This document shows positions 16,891 through 25,869 of a stretch of DNA of 64,000 nucleotides, piece by piece. Position numbers and translations under genes: made by a program. The stretch spans positions 79,467 through 143,466 of the forward strand of contig JAJDZZ010000019.1 in NCBI GenBank assembly GCA_022824405.1, read 5' to 3'. The stretch's first letter is position 1, and every line of letters begins with the position of its first letter. Origin of the DNA: Opitutales bacterium. GTDB taxonomy: Bacteria; Verrucomicrobiota; Verrucomicrobiia; Opitutales; UBA2995. Under the pieces are notes generated by a model that did no database searches, was not told the origin of the DNA, and saw only the letters and a list, made by a program, of their open reading frames with translations.

Positions 16891-18171
16891 CTAATCGTCG
16901 ATGGATTGCATGACCAGTTGGCGGAACTGCCAGGACGTGTTGTCGGATTTATGGTTCCGGGTCTGCTTCAGAATTACCCCGATAATGCCTTCCACCGGGT
17001 CCGCGAAATATTGGGAGTTGAAATAACCGCCCCAGAAAAAGGTCCCTTCGCTTCCCAAGCCTCCTTGGGGAACCGCTTTCTCGTTCAATACCCCGAAAGC
17101 GAGTCCGTGGTGAGCATGTTTTGCCGTTTCGATTTGAAAACCCATGATCGTTTCCACGGTCTTTCGGCTGAGAAAGCGAATGCCGCTGAGTTCTCCGCCA
17201 TTGAGGTACATTTGCAGGAAGGTGGCATAGTCCTTGGCCGTGCTGGATAGACCTCCCCCTCCTCCGTAATAAGTCTTGGCCCCCTTGATCGGATAGTCCG
17301 CGTCGTAATATTCGTTGCCCTTGTACTTCACCCACTTGCCGCCTTCCGGTCGGTGCACCGTGACCATGCGGTGGGCCTTGTCCTCGGGCAGATAGAAATA
17401 CGTGTCGTTCATGCCCAACGGTTCGAACAATCGCGTGTGCAGAAATTCACTGAAGGTCAGGCCCGACACGATTTCGATCATGTAACCCAACACATCCAGA
17501 CCCTCGGCGTATTTGTAGCGCTCGCCCGGGTGAAAATGTAAGGGCAATTGGGCCAGCTTCCTAATATTATCGGCCAGGAAGGCTTTTTCGGCGGTCCAGG
17601 CGTCGATGATGCCCGCTTTTCGATAAAGCAGTTTCATGCGCTCTTCGCTTTCGATAAACCCGTAACCCAGGCCCGAGGAGTGAGTGAGCAACTGCCGGAT
17701 GGTGATCTCGCTCCTGGCCGGCACCGTCGTGTAATTGAGATCGTCATCGAAACGAACCAGAACCTGGGGATTTTCAAACTCCGGTATGAACTTGGAAATG
17801 GGGTCATCCAATTGAAACCATCCCTCCTCCCAAAGCATCATTACCGCCGTGGCCGTGATGGCCTTGGTTTGGGAGGCGATGCGGAAGATGTCGTCCTTTT
17901 TCAAGGATCGGCCCGTGCCTGCATCGGCCAGACCGAATGCCTCGTGGTAAACAATTTTTCCTTGCCGCGCCACCAAAGCGACCAACCCGGGAACACCTCC
18001 CTCTTCTATGGCCGATTGGGCCATGGCATCTATCCGGGCCAGGCGCTCAGCGGAAATCCCCACCGATGCCGGATCGGCGACTTCCAAGGGAGGGGAACTT
18101 TGTCCCGACCGGGTTTGCGCGGCCAACTGTCCGCACAGGGCAAGGACCAGAAAAAAGAACGGAACTTTCAT
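16891..18171 (-). CDS. Secreted serine hydrolase, beta-lactamase class C / PBP4* family
   Basis: The 426-residue protein has a signal peptide (FFFLVLALCGQLAAQ). The active-site S-x-x-K tetrad is SQTK in FRIASQTKAITATAVM, near residue 99. The second Tyr-containing motif is near YKYAEGLDVLGYM, where Glu replaces the usual Asn. The third motif region is YYGGGGGLSSTAKDYA. Such proteins include esterases, D-amino peptidases and transacylases; few are true beta-lactamases. It ends 26 bases beyond the start of the dehydrogenase gene and points the same way, so the two could be cotranscribed. Substrate unknown. Confidence 0.87.
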   Translation of the reverse strand: MKVPFFFLVLALCGQLAAQTRSGQSSPPLEVADPASVGISAERLARIDAMAQSAIEEGGVPGLVALVARQGKIVYHEAFGLADAGTGRSLKKDDIFRIASQTKAITATAVMMLWEEGWFQLDDPISKFIPEFENPQVLVRFDDDLNYTTVPARSEITIRQLLTHSSGLGYGFIESEERMKLLYRKAGIIDAWTAEKAFLADNIRKLAQLPLHFHPGERYKYAEGLDVLGYMIEIVSGLTFSEFLHTRLFEPLGMNDTYFYLPEDKAHRMVTVHRPEGGKWVKYKGNEYYDADYPIKGAKTYYGGGGGLSSTAKDYATFLQMYLNGGELSGIRFLSRKTVETIMGFQIETAKHAHHGLAFGVLNEKAVPQGGLGSEGTFFWGGYFNSQYFADPVEGIIGVILKQTRNHKSDNTSWQFRQLVMQSIDD

Positions 18172-18269
18172 GGGAAGTTCATTAAACGAGCCTGAAATGG
18201 ATATTCAAGACAAGGTTCCAAGGAACCCCCTTCGCGCCTAATGCCTCTCGCCGAAGCCAAATAACCACA

Positions 18270-18500
18270 AGGGTTAATCGTGATCATGATCGTGATCGAT
18301 CAAAGTGGATACAAAATAGCCACAAAACGCACAAAAACACAAAAGCCCCCAGCGTGCCTCTCCCTTCATCCTTCACCCTTCTTCCTTCGCGCCCTTGGGC
18401 GCCTCTCCCCTTTGTGCCTCTGTGCCTTTGTGCCATCTCGCCTCGGCGAGATCCCATTCCTAATTGGCGCGCCCCGTCGCGCCTCTGCGCCTTGACCTCC
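18270..18500. repeat. Mosaic repeat tract before the first sulfatase
   Basis: This gene-free spacer contains TAATCGTGATCATGATCG (18275-18292), AGCCACAAAACGCACAAAAA (18314-18333), the palindrome GCGCCCTTGGGCGC (18389-18402), and an array of CTTTGTGCC/CTCTGTGCC units (18410-18435). It continues with the hairpin ATCTCGCCTCGGCGAGAT (18436-18453), then ATTCCTAATTGGCGCGCC with its partner palindrome (18456-18488). The sulfatase start is 40 bases further on. Confidence 0.85.
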
Positions 18501-18530
18501 CGACCTTCCCTTGTAAGATGCTGGGTTATC

Positions 18531-19955
18531 ATGCGCGTTTTTCTTCTGCAAATTGCTTTCCTTTCCTTCGTTTCTTTAAGTCCGGCTCTCCAGGCCCAGG
18601 ATCTACCCGAAAAGCCCAATCTGATTTTCATCATGGCCGATGATTTGGGCTGGGCCGATGTCGGCTATAACGGGGCTTCCTTCTATGAAACGCCTCATAT
18701 CGATGCCCTGCGCGCTTCCGGTATGAAATTCAACTCGGCCTATCCGGGCGCTTCCAATTGCATGCCATCCCGATCCTGTATCGTCAGCGGCATGTACATC
18801 ACCCGCACTCAGATGTGGACCCCGGGAGGCGAGGCCAAAGGAAATGCGGCCTACATGAAATTTCTGGTGCCGCGCAAGGGGGATGACGCGGGTGAGGGGA
18901 TCTTTCCCTCCAAAATGAGCATGGACCCTTCCGTCACCTCCATCGCCGAAGTTCTGAAACCGGCCGGGTACAGGACGGCCCGTTTCGGCAAATGGCACCT
19001 GGGCCCCGATACTCAGGGGTTCGACCTGAGCGATCCCAATGGTTTGGGCGGACCTGAAAAGACTTATTATGGCGATATTGACGTGGAGGAAACCCTTACC
19101 GATGCGGTAGTCGGATTTATTGCCGAGAATGCGGAGAGGCCGTTTTTCATATACCTCAATTATTGGGACGTCCACACTCCCATTATAGCCCGTCCCGAGG
19201 TCACCGCCAAATACGAAAAGAAGCTGGCCGACAGCCCATGGGACAAACCGTGGAAACCCATCTATGCGGCCATGATCGAAGCGGTGGATACCGGGGTCGG
19301 CCGCATCAGGGAAGCCGTGCAGGCCCAGGGGCTCGCTGGAAAAACGCTGATTGTCTTCACCTCCGACAACGGGGGCCACTCCGGGGCCACCTGGTGCGAA
19401 CCCCTCAAGGGAGCCAAAGGCGCATTTTATGAAGGGGGCATTCGAGTGGCCACCTGCATGAGTTGGCCCGGTGTCATCGAAGCGGGATCGGTCTGCGACA
19501 CCCCCATAACTGGGGTCGACTATTTACCCACCTTTTCCCAACTGGCCGGGGCAAACCTTCCGACCCATCAACCCGTGGACGGCCAATCCATCGTGCCGTT
19601 GATCCTGGGAAAACCCGCCTTGGAAGATCGCTCCATTTTCTGGCACTATCCACTCTATCTGGCGGGAGCCCAGTACAATCAGGTGGTCAATGTACACGGC
19701 ACGGACAGGCCTTATTGGAGAGCTACCCCATGCAGTGTAATCCGCCGGGGAGACTGGAAGCTTATGCAATTTTTCGAAGATGACTCCGTCAAGCTGTTCA
19801 ATTTGAAAGAGGATCTGGGTGAAAAAAATGACTTGGCCGATTCCGAACCGGAACGAACGGCCCGGCTGCTGGAGGAATTGCGGGACTGGCAAAAGCGCAC
19901 CGGCGCCGTCATTCCCAGCGTCCTCAACCCGGATTTTAACCCCGGCCGAGGTTAG
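18531..19955 (+). CDS. Secreted formylglycine-dependent sulfatase
   Basis: The ATG at 18531 starts a signal peptide (MRVFLLQIAFLSFVSLSPAL), which fixes the start; the open frame upstream is repeat DNA. The 474-residue protein is a type I sulfatase with the metal-binding NLIFIMADDLGWADVG near 25. The CMPSR motif at residues 77-81 has the Cys that is converted to formylglycine. GKWHLG (near 158) and TSDNGGHSG (near 280) follow. It would cleave sulfate esters from a sulfated glycan or small molecule in the periplasm or outside. A second sulfatase follows in the same direction after 214 bases of repeat DNA. No maturation enzyme is visible in the window. Confidence 0.93.
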   Translation: MRVFLLQIAFLSFVSLSPALQAQDLPEKPNLIFIMADDLGWADVGYNGASFYETPHIDALRASGMKFNSAYPGASNCMPSRSCIVSGMYITRTQMWTPGGEAKGNAAYMKFLVPRKGDDAGEGIFPSKMSMDPSVTSIAEVLKPAGYRTARFGKWHLGPDTQGFDLSDPNGLGGPEKTYYGDIDVEETLTDAVVGFIAENAERPFFIYLNYWDVHTPIIARPEVTAKYEKKLADSPWDKPWKPIYAAMIEAVDTGVGRIREAVQAQGLAGKTLIVFTSDNGGHSGATWCEPLKGAKGAFYEGGIRVATCMSWPGVIEAGSVCDTPITGVDYLPTFSQLAGANLPTHQPVDGQSIVPLILGKPALEDRSIFWHYPLYLAGAQYNQVVNVHGTDRPYWRATPCSVIRRGDWKLMQFFEDDSVKLFNLKEDLGEKNDLADSEPERTARLLEELRDWQKRTGAVIPSVLNPDFNPGRG

Positions 19956-19979
19956 TGAAGAGGGAAGAGTGGAGAGAGT

Positions 19980-20168
19980 TAAATCGTGATCGTGATCGAA
20001 TTCCCTCTCTTGGCGTCTCTTGGCGATCTTTGCGAGAGTCCCCTACTCTCAGCCTCTCTTCTCTCCACTATCCACTCTTCACTCTCCACCGGGCGCAAGC
20101 CCCTCTTTCCCAATTCCTCATTCCTCATTCCTAATTCCTGATTGGCGCGCCTTGGCGCGTCTCTGCCT
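19980..20168. repeat. Mosaic repeat tract entering the second sulfatase
   Basis: The tract holds AATCGTGATCGTGATCGAA (19983-20001), TTGGCGTCTCTTGGCG/ATCTTTGCGAGAG units (20009-20036), CTCCACTATCCACTC-type repeats (20063-20090), ATTCCTC/ATTCCTA heptads (20113-20140) and a GGCGCGCCTTGGCGCG palindrome (20144-20159). The reading frame of the next sulfatase is open throughout this DNA. Confidence 0.85.
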
Positions 20169-20169
20169 C

Positions 20170-21573
20170 TTGACCTGCGTTGCATTGCAAAGCACGGTAT
20201 GTGCCCTTGTGGGCCTCGCCGGGTCGGCCGCAAAGCCCAACTTCATTCTCGTCTTTATCGACGACATGGGATGGGCGGACTTTTCCTGTTTCGGCAACAC
20301 CGAGGCCGAGACCCCCAACATCGACCGGTTGGCCGCCGAGGGAATTGCCTTCGAGCAGTTTTACGTCAACTCTCCCATATGTTCTCCTTCCCGTGTGGCC
20401 ATTTCCACCGGTCAATACCCATACCGGTGGCGCATCGCCTCTTATTTGGCCAGCCGCTCCTTGAATGCCGAGCGAGGTATTGACAATTGGCTGGACCCGG
20501 AAGCGCCGCTCTTGGCCCGCTTTCTGAAAAATGCCGGTTACGCCACCGGCCACTTCGGAAAATGGCATATGGGCGGACAACGCGATGTCGACGATGCACC
20601 CCACGTAACCGACTACGGTTTCGATGAATCCCTCACCAACTTCGAGGGACTGGGCCCTCGGGTGCTGCCCTTGCGATACGAACCGGGCGGACGTCCGCCG
20701 GTTCCCCTCAATCACCGTTCCCATGAGCTTGGGCATGGTCCGGTAATCTGGCATGACCGGGCCTACATAACGGAAAAGTTTACCGAGGCGGCCACGACCT
20801 TCGCCAGAGTGGCCCTGGCCCGAAATCAGCCCTTTTACCTGAACCTTTGGCCGGACGATGTTCATACCCCGGTTCACCCTCCCCTGGAGAAGTGGGGTGA
20901 CGGAGGCAAGCGCCACCTGTATTTGCGAGTTCTGGAGGCTATGGACGAGCAACTGGGGCCGCTCTTCGATCTGGTGCGTGAACATGACCGACTGCGCGAA
21001 AATACCGTGATCCTGGTGTGTTCGGATAATGGCCCCGAAGTGGGTTTTGGATCGGCCGGCCCTTTCCGTGGACACAAAGCCACCCTCTTCGAAGGAGGGG
21101 TTCGATCGCCCCTGGTGGTCTGGGCTCCGGGATTCATGCGGGAACAGGCCATGGGGACCCGAAATAACCAATCCGTCGTCTCCGCCATGGATCTGGTCCC
21201 GTCCCTGCTATCCTTGGCCGGAATTACGACAGAGACAAAATTTGATGGTGAAAACCTCCTGGATACCCTGCTTGGACGTGCCACCGCGTCTCGTTCGGCA
21301 CCTCTTTATTTCCGCCGTCCCCCCGACCGGGAAAACTTTCGTCACTACACCGGCTTGCCCGACCTGGCGGCGCGAAGCGGAAGGTGGAAGCTCTATTGCG
21401 ACTACGATGGAGGGAATCCCCAGCTATACGATCTCACGCATGATCCGTCCGAATCCGAAGACCTTGCCGCCCGCCACGGAGAGGTGGTGAGAAATATAAG
21501 CGCGGGATTATTGGCCTGGAACACCGCTATGCCTCGGGACAATGGCGCCGAATTTCGCCGGAGACGGCCATAG
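20170..21573 (+). CDS. Secreted formylglycine-dependent sulfatase with repeat-embedded start
   Basis: This is a type I sulfatase with NFILVFIDDMGWADFS near the N-terminus. The CSPSR motif has its Cys at about residue 71, followed by GKWHMG and SDNGPE motifs and a C-terminal substrate-side domain. The start is uncertain: no ATG precedes the mature part, and the frame runs back through repeat modules. I chose TTG 20170, which gives a weak signal peptide (CVALQSTVCALVGLAGSAA); upstream TTG codons at 20020 and elsewhere are possible. Either a repeat invaded the original 5' end and now encodes part of the leader, or the start is a poor TTG. About 467 residues from the chosen start. Confidence 0.85.
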   Translation: MTCVALQSTVCALVGLAGSAAKPNFILVFIDDMGWADFSCFGNTEAETPNIDRLAAEGIAFEQFYVNSPICSPSRVAISTGQYPYRWRIASYLASRSLNAERGIDNWLDPEAPLLARFLKNAGYATGHFGKWHMGGQRDVDDAPHVTDYGFDESLTNFEGLGPRVLPLRYEPGGRPPVPLNHRSHELGHGPVIWHDRAYITEKFTEAATTFARVALARNQPFYLNLWPDDVHTPVHPPLEKWGDGGKRHLYLRVLEAMDEQLGPLFDLVREHDRLRENTVILVCSDNGPEVGFGSAGPFRGHKATLFEGGVRSPLVVWAPGFMREQAMGTRNNQSVVSAMDLVPSLLSLAGITTETKFDGENLLDTLLGRATASRSAPLYFRRPPDRENFRHYTGLPDLAARSGRWKLYCDYDGGNPQLYDLTHDPSESEDLAARHGEVVRNISAGLLAWNTAMPRDNGAEFRRRRP

Positions 21574-21585
21574 CGGAGGAGTGAT

Positions 21586-21945
21586 TCAATATATGGGCCG
21601 ACGGATTTTCGGATTATGGGGCCGGTCCGAAACCGGATAATTCTTTTCCAGGTAATCCAGTATATCGGATTCCACTTCACCCAGCGGATACAGTCCCTCG
21701 GATTGCTGCATCTTCTGAAGGGTTTTGGCCCAGTTGGAACGATCCTTCCCGGCCTGGGTGACGATTTTCAAGGAATGACAGGCAAAACAGTGCGTCCTGA
21801 CCAGTTCCCAGCCCTGGGCCATGACCAGGCCGGTGAGGGGATCCGGCCCGGGCTTCGAGGAATCTTCGGGCTCACTCCGGCCGTTCAGAGGAGAGGTGGC
21901 CAGGAGGGAGACCAAAAGGGCTGATATGGCGGGAAGTTGCCTCAT
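21586..21945 (-). CDS. sorB: SorB-like mono-haem cytochrome c subunit of sulfite dehydrogenase
   Basis: The 119-residue protein has a signal peptide (AISALLVSLLATSPLNG) and a single CXXCH motif (CFACH, near residue 54). A possible distal Met is in KTLQKMQQSEGLYPLG, and the pattern DILDYLEKNYP closes the domain. It follows the molybdoenzyme gene by one base and would accept electrons from it in the periplasm. This matches the SorAB arrangement in which SorB is a small class I cytochrome. Assignment rests on linkage as much as on sequence. Confidence 0.85.
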   Translation of the reverse strand: MRQLPAISALLVSLLATSPLNGRSEPEDSSKPGPDPLTGLVMAQGWELVRTHCFACHSLKIVTQAGKDRSNWAKTLQKMQQSEGLYPLGEVESDILDYLEKNYPVSDRPHNPKIRRPIY

Positions 21946-21946
21946 C

Positions 21947-23260
21947 TCAACCCACGTAGACGGCGATGCGATGGCAGGAGTTGTTCAAATACCCCTTGGG
22001 GTTCCAACCCGGCACCAGCATGGGTTGGGAGGTCCCTTCTTCATCCACCGCCCGAGCCCACACCTCGTAGTAACCCGCTTTGGGAAAGCGAACCTCGGCG
22101 TCCCAGTTTTGCCAGGCCAGCCGATTGACCGGCTTGCCCAGGTCGGCTTCTTGCCAAGTCTGCCCAAAATCAATGGATACGGAAATGCCTGCCACTTCCA
22201 GATCGCCGGCCCAGGCGTGGCCGTGAAGCCGCAATGGTTGTGCCAGAGAATGCTTCAATCCGCTACGGGGGAAGGTAATGAGGGATTTTACCGGCAAGGA
22301 CTCGATAATCATCATGTCTTCATCGGGCACCTCGGAGCCGGGTTTAACCGGATATCGGGGAACCCGATAGGAGGACCCGCCCATCTTGGTGCCGTCGTGC
22401 ACCCGGTTGCGGATGACGATCCGGTCGATCCATTTGCCCGAGGCCGAACCGGGCCAACCCCCGAATATCAGCCGCAGAGGATAACCGTGGTGGGGAGAAA
22501 GCGGATCGCCATTCATGCCCCAGGCGATCATGGATTGTTCTTCCATAGCCTTCCAAAGGGGGACGCCCCTTGAAATTGCGTCTTTTTTTGGGTCCTGGCT
22601 CAGGTGCCGGTCCTCCCCGTAATAGCCGATGTAGACGGCGTCCCGCTTCACGCCGCAATCCTCCAGGACGTCCTTGAGACGTATTCCGTTCCACTCGGGA
22701 CAGCCCACCGCCCCGGTTGTCCATTGGTTTCCGCCGGCCGGGGGATAGTATTCGGCTCGTCCGTTGCCGGCACATTCCAGGGTGAGGGCCAGGGAAATGC
22801 TTTCAAACCTGTCCCTGAGTTCCCCCAAGGTATAGGTTTTGGCAGTTTTAATGGATTCTCCTCCCATACTGAGCGTCCACCTGTCGGCATCGGCTTCCAC
22901 CGGCGGCAACCCGTTGTTGCGAATGAAAAGGCGGCTGGCGGGGGTTATGTCGTCATTCAGGAGGTGAGCGGGCGTTTCCGCATTTAACGGTCGGTCGTTT
23001 AATACGCGCAATCCGTCCTTGCCTTCGATGACGAATCCTTCCCGGGATTGGGCCAAGGCAACCGGGATCAGTCCGCGGGGCATGCAATGGGCAAATGCGA
23101 TGTTGGCGCCGAGAACGGAGGTCATCCTTCCCATGCTCCGCAGAAACCGGCGACGGTTGAAGGACCAGGGCAGGTTTTTTGCCTCCGGCAACTTGAACTC
23201 GGCTTGGCCCATTTCCATGGTGGCAACCCTAGGAGGGGATAGGGAAAATTCAACCATCAA
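21947..23260 (-). CDS. sorA: SorA-like molybdenum sulfite dehydrogenase
   Basis: The 437-residue enzyme would oxidise sulfite to sulfate in the periplasm and reduce the adjacent cytochrome. A Tat signal is seen as NRRRFLRSMGR near residue 30. The molybdopterin domain follows, with LTLECAGNGR; its Cys at about residue 163 is the expected Mo ligand. GGWPGSASGKW near 275 and a C-terminal Mo-co dimerisation domain with VSIDFGQTWQEA complete the fold. The ATG at 23260 or one 14 codons later could be the start. It is divergent from an SLC13-type transporter gene. SoxCD-like or YedY-like roles are less likely because of the SorB partner. Confidence 0.9.
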   Translation of the reverse strand: MMVEFSLSPPRVATMEMGQAEFKLPEAKNLPWSFNRRRFLRSMGRMTSVLGANIAFAHCMPRGLIPVALAQSREGFVIEGKDGLRVLNDRPLNAETPAHLLNDDITPASRLFIRNNGLPPVEADADRWTLSMGGESIKTAKTYTLGELRDRFESISLALTLECAGNGRAEYYPPAGGNQWTTGAVGCPEWNGIRLKDVLEDCGVKRDAVYIGYYGEDRHLSQDPKKDAISRGVPLWKAMEEQSMIAWGMNGDPLSPHHGYPLRLIFGGWPGSASGKWIDRIVIRNRVHDGTKMGGSSYRVPRYPVKPGSEVPDEDMMIIESLPVKSLITFPRSGLKHSLAQPLRLHGHAWAGDLEVAGISVSIDFGQTWQEADLGKPVNRLAWQNWDAEVRFPKAGYYEVWARAVDEEGTSQPMLVPGWNPKGYLNNSCHRIAVYVG

Positions 23261-23367
23261 CCGGGTAGGGGGAAATTGATCTTTTTTTTGTTTCCCTCTC
23301 TTTCACTTAAACCTTTAGAACCAGTTGCAATTCCTCTGCCGGCGCCAGACACCTGCCTTAATTGATC

Positions 23368-25731
23368 ATGACCGCGGACATCGCGCTTGTTTTAGCCATC
23401 CTGCTCGTATCCCTGATTCTGTTTTTTTCGGAGATCGTCCGCATGGATATTGTGGCCCTTCTGGTCTTGGTGGCTCTTGCTGTTACCGGCCTCGTCACGC
23501 CGGAGGAAGCGATTTCGGGGTTCAGCAATGCGGCCGTTGTCACGGTCTGGGCCATGTTCATCCTGAGCGAAGGATTAACCGAAACGGGCGTGGCCGGAAT
23601 CGTTGGAAAACAGGTGCTCAGATTGGCCGGCAAAACGGAATTCAGAATGATCGTGGTCATCATGCTGAGTTCCGGAGTGTTGTCCGCATTCATGAACAAT
23701 ATCGGAGTGGCTGCCTTCATGTTGCCGGTGGTTATTTCGGTAGCCCGCAAGACCGGAGTGGCCGCTTCGCGGTTATTGATGCCCCTTGCCTTCGGATCCC
23801 TCCTGGGGGGGCTGACCACCATGATAGGCACTCCCCCCAACCTCCTGGTCAGCAATGGATTGGAGGAAATGGGCTACGAGCCTTTTGCATTTTTCGATTT
23901 TTCCCCCATCGGAGGGATGATCATGATCGCCGGTACCGTTTTTGTCGCGCTTACGGCCCGTTTTCTATTGCCCAGCAAGGACCCCGGGGCAGACGAGTCC
24001 ACCGGTTCACACCGCGTCGCTCTGCAAAATCAATACGCCCTGGGGGAGAGAGCCTTCTTCCTTCAACTGGGGGACGATTCTCCCCTGGCCGGGAAAACGC
24101 TGCAACAAAGCAGCCTGGGCCGTTCCCTGGGGCTTTACGTTGTGGCGTTGCAGCGCAATGGACAAACTCAATTTGCTCCGGGACCGAATACCATTCTGCG
24201 GACGGGCGATCGCCTCTATACCCAAGGTGAAACCGAACGCCTCAAGGAACTCCGAAGCTGGCAGGACCTCAAACCGGTGGGTCGCAACACCCAGGATTCC
24301 GCCCTGCTTTCCGAACGTTTCACCATCGCCGAGGCCACTTTATCCGAAACGGCCGATTTTTTGGGCAAAACCATCCGGGAAGCCGATTTCAGGAAACGGT
24401 TCAACTCCAACGTGCTCATGGTTTTCAAGGCCGAGGGCGCGGTGGACCGTGAACTGGGCCGGTTGAGCTTGCAGGCGGGAGACCGTCTCCTGCTACAGGG
24501 CGACCCCGCCTCCATCGAGGTATTGAAATCCGATGAATCCTTTGCCGCCTGCAAAATGGCCTCCTCCGAGTTGATGAAGCTCTACACTGCGGCGGAGAAA
24601 AACTTGTTCAAGGTTATCGTGCCGGAAGGTTCCTGGCTGGCCGGAAAAGGGCTCAAGGAAAGCCGGCTCAGGCAACGATTCGATCTGCACGTGATTTCCA
24701 TCGAGCGGGAAGGCACCGAGTTCTTTATGCCCGATCCCAATGAACCCCTGCGGGAAGGTGACAAGCTGACCCTGCATTGTCGGCCGGAAAATCTCGATAC
24801 CCTGCGAGGCCTGCAACAACTCGAGGTGGAAACCTCGGCAAAGTTCGATGCCAGCCTGATCCAAACCGAGGAGGTAGAAATGATCGAGGCAACCCTGGCC
24901 CCAAACTCCAAACTGGCCGGTCGGACCGTGGCCGATATTCAGTTGCGCAATCGCTATGGAATTCAGCTGCTGGGCATTCTGCGCTCCGATGAGGTCCATC
25001 GGTCTCACCTCGGTCAGATGAAAATTCATTTTGGCGACGCCTTGCTCCTGATGGGTCCCAAAAATAAATTGGACGTGCTCCGGGAGGATAAAAATTTCCT
25101 TATTCTAACCCAGCTTCCCAAAACCGAGGTGGCGGGGAGCAACAAACCGGTGCTTGCTTCCCTCATCATGCTGGCCGTTGTGGTTCCCGTATTCATGGGT
25201 TGGATGCCCATCGCCATCACCGCCATTGCAGGGGCTTCCGCTATGATGCTGACCGGTTGCCTTTCCAGGAACAAGGCCTTCCGGGCCATTCAGTGGCGGC
25301 CTGTTTTTCTCATCGCAGGCATGCTTCCCATGGGAATAGCCATGCAGAACACGGGCGCCGCTTCTTTATTGGCCGAATTGCTCATGTCCGCCATCGGCGG
25401 TTTTGGGCCTTGGGCGGTTATCGCCGGGTTATACCTCATCACTTCACTGGCCACCACCATCATCCCCACCGCCGCCCTGGTCGTTTTGATGACCCCCATT
25501 GCCATTCAATCCTCCGTCGAATTGGGCATACCCCCCCACACCGCCATGATGGCCCTGGCCATGGCCGCCTCGGCCAGTTTTACCAGTCCCATTTCCCATC
25601 CCGCCAATGTCCTGGTCATGGGACCGGGCGGGTATCGTTTCAGCGATTACCTCAAAGTCGGCCTGCCCCTGGCCCTGGTCGTGTTCATCACCGCCATGAT
25701 CGGACTGCCCCTCCTCTGGCCCATACCGTAA
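23368..25731 (+). CDS. SLC13/DASS-type anion transporter with four RCK_C-like domains
   Basis: The membrane protein (787 residues from the ATG at 23368) has an N-terminal transporter half (helices to about residue 205, with MNNIGVAAFMLPVV and IGTPPNLLVSNGL). A soluble middle and a C-terminal half (about 597-789, with TTIIPTAALVVLMTPI and ISHPANVLVMGPGGY) follow. The middle holds four TrkA_C/RCK_C-like repeats at about 229-297, 319-388, 414-482 and 502-575, each with a late GD motif (TGDRLY, AGDRLL, EGDKLT, FGDALL). Relatives move sulfate, phosphate or dicarboxylates. Position next to sorAB suggests sulfate or sulfite, but the substrate is not proven. An in-frame TTG at 23362 is an alternative start. 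Confidence 0.88.
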   Translation: MTADIALVLAILLVSLILFFSEIVRMDIVALLVLVALAVTGLVTPEEAISGFSNAAVVTVWAMFILSEGLTETGVAGIVGKQVLRLAGKTEFRMIVVIMLSSGVLSAFMNNIGVAAFMLPVVISVARKTGVAASRLLMPLAFGSLLGGLTTMIGTPPNLLVSNGLEEMGYEPFAFFDFSPIGGMIMIAGTVFVALTARFLLPSKDPGADESTGSHRVALQNQYALGERAFFLQLGDDSPLAGKTLQQSSLGRSLGLYVVALQRNGQTQFAPGPNTILRTGDRLYTQGETERLKELRSWQDLKPVGRNTQDSALLSERFTIAEATLSETADFLGKTIREADFRKRFNSNVLMVFKAEGAVDRELGRLSLQAGDRLLLQGDPASIEVLKSDESFAACKMASSELMKLYTAAEKNLFKVIVPEGSWLAGKGLKESRLRQRFDLHVISIEREGTEFFMPDPNEPLREGDKLTLHCRPENLDTLRGLQQLEVETSAKFDASLIQTEEVEMIEATLAPNSKLAGRTVADIQLRNRYGIQLLGILRSDEVHRSHLGQMKIHFGDALLLMGPKNKLDVLREDKNFLILTQLPKTEVAGSNKPVLASLIMLAVVVPVFMGWMPIAITAIAGASAMMLTGCLSRNKAFRAIQWRPVFLIAGMLPMGIAMQNTGAASLLAELLMSAIGGFGPWAVIAGLYLITSLATTIIPTAALVVLMTPIAIQSSVELGIPPHTAMMALAMAASASFTSPISHPANVLVMGPGGYRFSDYLKVGLPLALVVFITAMIGLPLLWPIP

Positions 25732-25765
25732 ACCGCCTCTCGAACCCCATAGCCATGCAAAGCTA

Positions 25766-25869
25766 AATCGTGATCTTGATCCCTTCTCCCTTCTCCCTAC
25801 TTTCTTCTTCCTTCAGCCTTCATCCTTTAGCCTTCATCCTTCAGCCTTCAGCCTTCAGCCTTTAGCCTT
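25766..25869. repeat. Repeat tract of TTCAGCC-type heptads before the Kef-like gene
   Basis: AATCGTGATCTTGATCCC (25766-25783) is followed by about ten heptads of the TTCAGCC/TTCATCC/TTTAGCC type (about 25806-25867). The array runs up to the base before the ATG of the antiporter gene, leaving no room for a separate ribosome site. Confidence 0.85.

Noticed and set aside
18354..18530. N-terminal extension of the first sulfatase
   Set aside because: The 59 extra codons are translated repeat modules; the ATG at 18531 begins a good signal peptide.
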